From assembly GCA_934230965.1 (NCBI GenBank), contig CAKQFW010000048.1:1-11153 (forward strand): a DNA stretch of 11,153 bases, read 5' to 3'. Under the pieces are notes generated by a model. The model did not search any database. It saw only the letters and a list, made by a program, of their open reading frames with translations, and was not told where the DNA came from. Of the stretch, positions 6,448-11,153 are shown piece by piece. A program made the position numbers and the translations under genes. Position 1 is the first letter of the stretch. Every line of letters starts with the position of its first letter. This DNA is from an uncultured Prevotella sp. Lineage in GTDB: Bacteria > Bacteroidota > Bacteroidia > Bacteroidales > Bacteroidaceae.

Positions 6448-6519
6448 CGACAAACAATAATAATGAAGAAGAAGAAACAACAACAAAGCCAAGCAAATAT
6501 TAACAAAAAAAGAATTAAT

Positions 6520-9033
6520 ATGAAAAAACATCTACTGCTTCTTTCTGCATGTATGGCCCTTACTGTGCACGTAGCGGCACAAGAAACTAAGGGCAACACC
6601 ACCCGACTGCTATCGTGCGACTATACGTATGATAACAAAATAAACAATCAGGTAGAGCACGACACCTACACCTATACGTACGATGCTAACGGCTTGCCCA
6701 AAGTGGCCATGAGAGGCAAGACGCGCTACGAGTATGAATTTGATGTTAACGACAAGGGCTACTGGACCAAGCGCACCATCTACATGGCACCAGAGGGCAA
6801 GACACGCACCATGACCGAACAAACCACGCGCCTGTATGACGAAGAAAACCGACTGGTAGAAGAGAAAACGTTTGAGCCCCAAGACCCCAACAATGCCAGC
6901 AGCCTGGTACTGAAGACGCTGAACAACTATAAATATGACCATGGCACAGCAGGTTATTGCAGCCAGCACATATCTTATACGGCCGAGAATGAGGTGAGCA
7001 GCATTAAGCAAAAGCTGTGGGTTGAAGCCCTGCAAACGTTTAAAACAAACGAGTGGAGCCAAGAACAGCAAGGCGACCGAAGAACCGAAATAGAGGTTGA
7101 CAATGCTACTAACACCTTCATCTCTCGCCTGTATACCAATGCCAAAGGCACCGAAGTGCAACAAGAAATAAAGACAACATATATAACACTGACTGACAAC
7201 CTGACCTTGGTGGCCGAAAACGTAAGATGCACCTATAAGGATGGCGCCCTGGATAGGGTTTACGGATACGCCTACAACTATGCCTTTGATGCTGCTACCA
7301 ACATGGTAACCGAGAAGGCATACGACATAACGCTGGTCAATGGCGAGGCGGTAACATCGACAACGCCCAGCAGCTGGACAAAGAAGTCGCTGAACATGTA
7401 CACCAATATGGTCTGGACACAAGCCAACGGCAACCGCTACACATATGATTATGATGTAAACACGGGTGCCCTAAAGACCACTACCACCTATGAGTGGCAA
7501 AGCAATAACATTGTAAAGAAAACTCGTAACGGCATCACTCAATATTCTTATTATAACAACGAGGGCTATGAGCAAGGCTATGTGCTGTATAACGGCGACC
7601 GCAGCTACACAGTAAGAGACAACCGATGCGAAGGCTTGCAAGACTATAAAGACCATGCCGTATATGTAACGCAATATAATGCCGATGGCACCATAAAGAA
7701 AGAACTGAAGCTGATTGTGAACGAGCCAGACGAAACCCTTTATCAAGCTAACATTCCAGCAAAGGTGATGATAAAGAGTGGCGATACATGGGTGGCAAGT
7801 GGTCAGCAAAGTTTTGCTTATTTACACGAATACTCGAATACAGACATGTACGCTGTCACAACCGATACCTATGGACGCATCATCGATATACAAGAAAAAA
7901 CGGTGTCGAGCGATGGTTCTATACTAAGCAGCGCACATAAAAACAGATACAGCTATACCTACGTAAACGATAACAATGTAAAATGCGTATATTACACCTA
8001 CGACAACAAGTATGACGAGAGCTCGCAAAAGGCCATTAAGTTTTATCAAGTAAACAAGAACGACCAGGGCCGAGAAATTATCTATTATAGCGATGCCACC
8101 TTCAGCGTGCCACAAGCAAAGCTGGTGTACGACATTGATACACACAGCCTTACCGAATATAGCTACGAAGCCACAGGCTGGAAGCAAGACAAGGTAGAAG
8201 CTTTTACTGAAGGACATTTAGAAGGCGACATTGAAGTATTCTCAGTGTATATCAATGGCACAGGTGGCACCATTCAGCCCCTTAGAAAATGGGAAACAGG
8301 TTATGAGGGTTCTGTGCAATGGCGACGTTATTATAATTGGGATAAAGACAAAGCTAAATGGGTAGGTACTTACGGCATCAATACGGTTAGAACCGCTACG
8401 CAAGAGTTTACTTACATCGAACCAGACGCTTTCATTGACAGCTACGACCCCTACCGTTACGGAAAGAATGAGGCTCAAACCGTGTGTAGCGATATGTACT
8501 CTAAAATGAACATTAACTTTGAGTGGGACAACGATAACGACTGCTGGCTGATGACAAAAGAGGGCTACGATGTATCTGACGATGGCCTCACTTGCACTTA
8601 TTTCAGCATAGGCGATGAGGGCGAAATAAAGACGGTATATGTACGCAATGCGGCTGGCCAACTGATGTCATATCGTAGCACCATGGGCATTGGTGGCGAC
8701 GAATATATCAACAACCAAACCTACACCTACGATGCCGATGGCCGCCTGCTGCAACAGGTGAAAGAAACCAAACGCCCATCGTTTGAAAGTGTTATCACCT
8801 ACGCTTATCATTATGGCGAGGTAACGCTGTCGGCCGTTGATAACCTGTCGGCCGACGTGGCAGCCAAAGTGCAAGTAAGCGGTCGCACCTTCAGCCTCAA
8901 CGGCACACAGTTGGCGTTATACGATACCGCTGGCCAACTGGTAACAAAGGCGAAAGATGCCGTAACGGCTCCCGCTGCTGGCCTCTACCTGCTGAAAGCC
9001 GATGGAAAGACGCTGAAGGTAGTGGTAAAATAA
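6520..9033 (+). CDS. Large secreted protein with YD-like repeats and a T9SS-type C-terminal sorting domain
   Basis: An 837-residue exported protein. The start at 6520 (MKKHLLLLSACMALTVHVAA) gives a clean signal peptide, cleaved about after Ala20 before QETKG. In-frame ATGs at 6436 and 6463 would add a lysine/glutamine-rich extension, and 6436 lies in the promoter. The body is tyrosine-rich and made of strand-turn-strand stretches of the YD type: YTYDANGLPKV, YDEENRLVEE, YDYDVNTGALKT, YNADGTIKKE, YTYDADGRLLQQ, resembling loose Rhs/YD repeats. The last 70 or so residues (VSGRTFSLNG, LALYDTAGQLV, AGLYLLKADGKTLKVVVK) look like a type A T9SS sorting domain, which would direct it across the outer membrane and onto the surface or into the medium. 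I see no catalytic motif and cannot name a function. It has its own promoter and no operon partner. Confidence 0.75.
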   Translation: MKKHLLLLSACMALTVHVAAQETKGNTTRLLSCDYTYDNKINNQVEHDTYTYTYDANGLPKVAMRGKTRYEYEFDVNDKGYWTKRTIYMAPEGKTRTMTEQTTRLYDEENRLVEEKTFEPQDPNNASSLVLKTLNNYKYDHGTAGYCSQHISYTAENEVSSIKQKLWVEALQTFKTNEWSQEQQGDRRTEIEVDNATNTFISRLYTNAKGTEVQQEIKTTYITLTDNLTLVAENVRCTYKDGALDRVYGYAYNYAFDAATNMVTEKAYDITLVNGEAVTSTTPSSWTKKSLNMYTNMVWTQANGNRYTYDYDVNTGALKTTTTYEWQSNNIVKKTRNGITQYSYYNNEGYEQGYVLYNGDRSYTVRDNRCEGLQDYKDHAVYVTQYNADGTIKKELKLIVNEPDETLYQANIPAKVMIKSGDTWVASGQQSFAYLHEYSNTDMYAVTTDTYGRIIDIQEKTVSSDGSILSSAHKNRYSYTYVNDNNVKCVYYTYDNKYDESSQKAIKFYQVNKNDQGREIIYYSDATFSVPQAKLVYDIDTHSLTEYSYEATGWKQDKVEAFTEGHLEGDIEVFSVYINGTGGTIQPLRKWETGYEGSVQWRRYYNWDKDKAKWVGTYGINTVRTATQEFTYIEPDAFIDSYDPYRYGKNEAQTVCSDMYSKMNINFEWDNDNDCWLMTKEGYDVSDDGLTCTYFSIGDEGEIKTVYVRNAAGQLMSYRSTMGIGGDEYINNQTYTYDADGRLLQQVKETKRPSFESVITYAYHYGEVTLSAVDNLSADVAAKVQVSGRTFSLNGTQLALYDTAGQLVTKAKDAVTAPAAGLYLLKADGKTLKVVVK

Positions 9034-9051
9034 ATTGAAGAAAAGTTTAGT

Positions 9052-9065
9052 ATGCCAATTGGCAT
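9052..9065. other. Perfect 14-bp palindrome after the secreted-protein gene
   Basis: ATGCCAATTGGCAT reads the same on both strands without a spacer and starts 19 bp after the stop codon. With no loop it is more likely a protein-binding DNA site than an RNA hairpin. It overlaps a second short palindrome, GCATGC (9062-9067). Confidence 0.45.
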
Positions 9066-9083
9066 GCTGATAGCGAAGAACAG

Positions 9084-9166
9084 GACGAGTAGACAAGCAG
9101 TTTGCTTTAACGCTCAAATAGTAAAAAAACTATTAAGGAGCAAAGGTAGCAGCTTGTCTACTCGTC
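9084..9166. terminator. Inverted repeat in the convergent gap, possible bidirectional terminator
   Basis: GACGAGTAGACAAGC (9084-9098) pairs perfectly with its complement at 9152-9166. Inside lie TTTGCT/AGCAAA (9101-9106 with 9139-9144) and AATAGT/ACTATT around six A residues (9117-9134), so one long nested structure can form. It sits between the stops of the secreted-protein gene (+) and the MFS gene (-), the usual place for a two-way terminator. No T run follows the outer stem, so termination is an inference. Confidence 0.45.
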
Positions 9167-9229
9167 TACTTGTTTACTCGTCAACTTGTCTACTCGTCTA
9201 CTTGTCTACTCGTCTACTAATCTACTCGC
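9154..9229. repeat. Alternating 8-bp tandem repeat (CTACTCGT / CTACTTGT)
   Basis: About nine head-to-tail octamers starting at 9158, 9166, 9174, 9182, 9190, 9198, 9206, 9214 and 9222. CTACTCGT and CTACTTGT alternate over the first seven, with single-base changes in some. The right end runs into the 3' end of the MFS gene, whose last codons and TAG stop (9219-9217) are part of the repeat. Two octamers recur inverted at 9085-9100. Confidence 0.85.
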
Positions 9230-10416
9230 TTACGCGCCAAGAAGAACTGCCTACCCGCCATGAAGAACAGCAATACGCCACAAGCATTTTCAAGCGCCAC
9301 CATCCAGAAGGCAGCACCATAGCCCCAGTGTTCGGCCACTACGCCTCCTAACAAGCAGCCTATACCAAAGCCCAAATCCCAGCCTGTGAGGATGCTCGAA
9401 TTGGCGGTGCCACGCTGGTCGTGTCGGGCCACAGACACAAACATGTTTAGGAAGGCGGGATAGAGATGTCCGTTACCCAAACCAATGAGGGCTGCCGAAA
9501 GATAATAAGCCACAGGATGCGGCACAGCCACAAACAAAACGAAGCCTACCAACGATAGGCACATGCCCTCCATAGCATTTTGCGTCAATCGACCATCACG
9601 CAATGCCTTGCGCCCTTGCAAACGCGAGAGAAACAGGCCACCCGACAAGATGGCAAAATAGGTGCCCGTGCCGCCCGTTATGCCAAGGGCCTCTTTGCTG
9701 TAGATGGCGAGATAATTGCTCAGCACACCCCAGCAAAAGCCAAACATAGCTATGTTGATGGCCAGCAGCCAGGCGCGGGTGAGGAAGAAGCGGTCGAGCG
9801 ACAGCTTATCTTTATTTTTAATAATAGCCTTTTCGGGCAACTTCAAAGTGCCAGCAATGGCCACGGCGCTACCCGCCACAACGAGTGCTATCCAGAACAG
9901 CGCCTCGTAACTATTCATAGCATCGTGCAGCCAGATGCCCACCGATGGCGCTATGGCCATAGCAAAATTGTTGCTCAAGCCATACAGCCCTATGCCCTCG
10001 TTACGACGCGAGGCGGGCAACACATCAATGGCGCAAGTGCTGTTGGCCACGGTAACGGCCCCAAAGGGGGCGCCATGCAGCGTGCGACAAATGGCAAACA
10101 TAAGAATGGTGCCCGCAGCAATATAGCCCGCAAAGCAGACAAAGAAGGCAGTGAGGCAACACATCAGTACCTTCTTGCGCGAAAAGCTATCTACCACATA
10201 GCCACAAAAGGGGCGCACCACCAGCGCCGCCACAGTATATCCGCTCAGCACAATGCCTATCGTATCTTTAGTGGCGCCAAACTGCTCGCTGAGATATAGC
10301 GGCAGTAGCGGCGTGAGCAGATAGAAGGCAAAATAAAGCAGAAAGTTGGTGGTCATCACCTTTATATATTCGGCGTTCCACAGCCGCTCTGTCATACAAT
10401 CGTTTATCTGTTTCAT
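9217..10416 (-). CDS. MFS transporter (12-helix efflux/arabinose-type permease)
   Basis: A 399-residue protein with twelve hydrophobic segments, typical of a major facilitator superfamily drug/sugar efflux permease acting by proton exchange. The signature loop after helix 2 is clear: GYVVDSFSRKKVL at 72-84, with Asp76 and the basic RKK. RTLHGAPFGAVTVANS (about 110-125) fits the conserved helix 4 region, and the R/G-rich loop GRKALRDGRL marks the equivalent loop in the second half. The substrate cannot be read. The start ATG (10416-10414) overlaps the TGA of the gene before it in the ATGA arrangement, a sign of translational coupling; Met8 is an alternative. The last residues (RKRVD) and the stop lie in an 8-bp tandem repeat, so the C-terminus may vary between strains. 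Confidence 0.88.
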   Translation of the reverse strand: MKQINDCMTERLWNAEYIKVMTTNFLLYFAFYLLTPLLPLYLSEQFGATKDTIGIVLSGYTVAALVVRPFCGYVVDSFSRKKVLMCCLTAFFVCFAGYIAAGTILMFAICRTLHGAPFGAVTVANSTCAIDVLPASRRNEGIGLYGLSNNFAMAIAPSVGIWLHDAMNSYEALFWIALVVAGSAVAIAGTLKLPEKAIIKNKDKLSLDRFFLTRAWLLAINIAMFGFCWGVLSNYLAIYSKEALGITGGTGTYFAILSGGLFLSRLQGRKALRDGRLTQNAMEGMCLSLVGFVLFVAVPHPVAYYLSAALIGLGNGHLYPAFLNMFVSVARHDQRGTANSSILTGWDLGFGIGCLLGGVVAEHWGYGAAFWMVALENACGVLLFFMAGRQFFLARKRVD

Positions 10417-10664
10417 CTTGTTTGAAGTTCCTGTATAAAGTCGTCGGCCACATAGCCGTTGCTCATCAGATACAGGCCAGTGTTTTTATTGTGCAACAAT
10501 GCACATGTCTTACTACGATAAAAAAGGTCGAGGGCTAGCGTGGGCGCAATATTAAGACGTTGAGATAGTTCGTAAGCAATACCACCTATCTGATAGCTCA
10601 ATATCATTTCTTGTATCTCAGGCGTCTTCGTATTTATTTGCTTATACTTTTTCGGTTCCATCAT
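10413..10664 (-). CDS. DUF3791-type small protein (second of pair)
   Basis: An 83-residue soluble protein. The central and C-terminal blocks FYRSKTCALLH (48-58), GLYLMSNGY (63-71) and DDFIQEL (74-80) match what I know of one branch of the DUF3791 family. These are small proteins of unknown function, often found next to DUF3990 genes in Bacteroidetes and Firmicutes. It starts 3 bases after the stop of the upstream DUF3791-type gene, and its own stop overlaps the MFS start. The first two codons are both ATG (10664 and 10661), so either may be used. The gene is somewhat more AT-rich than the MFS gene. Assignment is from memory of the family pattern, without a profile search. Confidence 0.7.
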   Translation of the reverse strand: MMEPKKYKQINTKTPEIQEMILSYQIGGIAYELSQRLNIAPTLALDLFYRSKTCALLHNKNTGLYLMSNGYVADDFIQELQTR

Positions 10665-10667
10665 AAA

Positions 10668-10919
10668 CTAAATATTTGTTGAGAAGTTCTTCTCCCAATT
10701 GTGTAAACACTCAATAACATCATCAATGAGATATTCGCTACTTTCGGTATGTAGCACGTCATAGTTTGACATGATATATTTATCAATCATATCTACACGC
10801 TTCATCCGCTCGTATACCTCTATATAAGGTATATCTAACCGACGCGCTACGCCCTCTACGCACGAAGCAGCGAAGGCGAGTTTTATTTCGTCAAGGGGCA
10901 ACTGTATTCTATCTTTCAT
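10668..10919 (-). CDS. DUF3791-type small protein (first of pair)
   Basis: An 83-residue soluble protein with the more usual DUF3791 signature: CVEGVARRLDI (20-30), VYERMKRVDMIDKYI (35-49), YDVLHTES (53-60) and YLIDDVIECL (63-72). It has the same length and the same layout (helix, F/Y-ER/RS motif, LH, hydrophobic-DD) as the next gene, so the two are probably distant paralogues. It is the first gene of the minus-strand operon. I found no convincing promoter match in the 234 bp upstream, although AATATTTG-like boxes occur at several places. Function unknown. Confidence 0.72.
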   Translation of the reverse strand: MKDRIQLPLDEIKLAFAASCVEGVARRLDIPYIEVYERMKRVDMIDKYIMSNYDVLHTESSEYLIDDVIECLHNWEKNFSTNI

Positions 10920-11092
10920 ATCATGTGCACAAATATTATTGTGGTGTAAAAATAAGCATTATTTCATAACCTTGCAAATATTTCAAATAAAGATTGTTGC
11001 TATGGGCGTAAAAACTAAAGCCTTATCACACAATAATTCAATGCTTTATTAGGATAATACCCCAGTTCGGGATAAGAATAGTTCATAAAAAA

Positions 11093-11124
11093 GTTGGTAG
11101 TCTCATAAATATTTTGTACCTTTA
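11093..11124 (+). promoter_or_regulatory. Promoter reading out of the window to the right
   Basis: GTTG (11093-11096), 20 bp, then TACCTTTA (11117-11124), one base short of TAnnTTTG. It points to a + strand gene beginning beyond 11153, divergent from the DUF3791/MFS operon. Between 10920 and 11092 I see only AT-rich sequence. Confidence 0.55.
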
Positions 11125-11153
11125 TAGGTGAAAATCAATTAGTTACAAAAATA

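Noticed and set aside
6436..6519. Upstream in-frame starts for the secreted protein (6436, 6463)
   Set aside because: The first lies in the promoter; both would put a lysine/glutamine-rich stretch before a clean signal peptide.
6610..7422. 270-codon open frame on the minus strand inside the secreted-protein gene
   Set aside because: It is antisense to a well-supported gene with signal peptide and sorting domain; the composition looks like a frame shadow.
9154..9229. Octamer array as a CRISPR
   Set aside because: Units are contiguous with no unique spacers and no cas genes are nearby.
9052..9351. 99-codon plus-strand frame across the octamer array
   Set aside because: Its middle is repeat-derived (S/T/L/V/Y runs) and its end overlaps the MFS gene; no promoter or start context.
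9580..10299. 239-codon open frame on the plus strand opposite the MFS gene
   Set aside because: The translation lacks any recognisable motif and the opposite strand encodes a clear 12-helix transporter.
10920..11092. Promoter for the DUF3791/MFS operon
   Set aside because: Several AATATTTG-like boxes exist on the minus strand but none fits TAnnTTTG with a spaced -33 box, so none is reported.

Overview
The window looks like a chromosomal segment from a Bacteroidales bacterium, most likely Prevotella or a close relative. Four of the gene gaps carry Bacteroidetes-type promoters (a TTG-like -33 box, 20 bp, then TAnnTTTG or a one-base variant), and a fifth gap has an isolated -7 box. Start codons are preceded by A-rich leaders rather than strong Shine-Dalgarno sites. 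One large secreted protein ends in what looks like a type IX secretion (T9SS) sorting domain. Coding DNA is moderately GC-rich by eye, and the gaps are AT-rich. There are no rRNA or tRNA genes, CRISPR arrays or transposase genes.

Layout from left to right: (1) the 3' part of a Gfo/Idh/MocA oxidoreductase gene (1-600, +); (2) a licD-family gene (729-1583, +); (3) a convergent gap with ACATTGT repeats and a 26-bp-stem hairpin; (4) a membrane-anchored LtaS-type sulfatase-superfamily gene (1891-3822, -); (5) a divergent control region whose sulfatase leader is filled with a tandem repeat; (6) an ArnT/PMT-type GT-C glycosyltransferase gene (4103-5806, +); (7) a small DUF3467 gene with its own promoter and terminator (5955-6302, +); (8) a gene for an 837-residue tyrosine-rich secreted protein with YD-like repeats (6520-9033, +), whose promoter spacer is a perfect dyad; (9) a convergent gap built of an alternating 8-bp repeat; (10) a tightly packed minus-strand operon of two DUF3791-type small proteins and an MFS transporter (10919 down to 9217); (11) a promoter that fires out of the window to the right (11093-11124).

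The left half (LicD, LtaS-like phosphotransferase, ArnT-like glycosyltransferase, sugar-type oxidoreductase) reads as a cell-envelope decoration neighbourhood: enzymes that put phospho-alcohol or sugar substituents on surface glycan or lipid. The right half is accessory. Its most interesting points are the probable operator in the secreted-protein promoter, the DUF3791-DUF3791-MFS coupling, and the fact that four gaps each carry their own, unrelated short tandem repeat.
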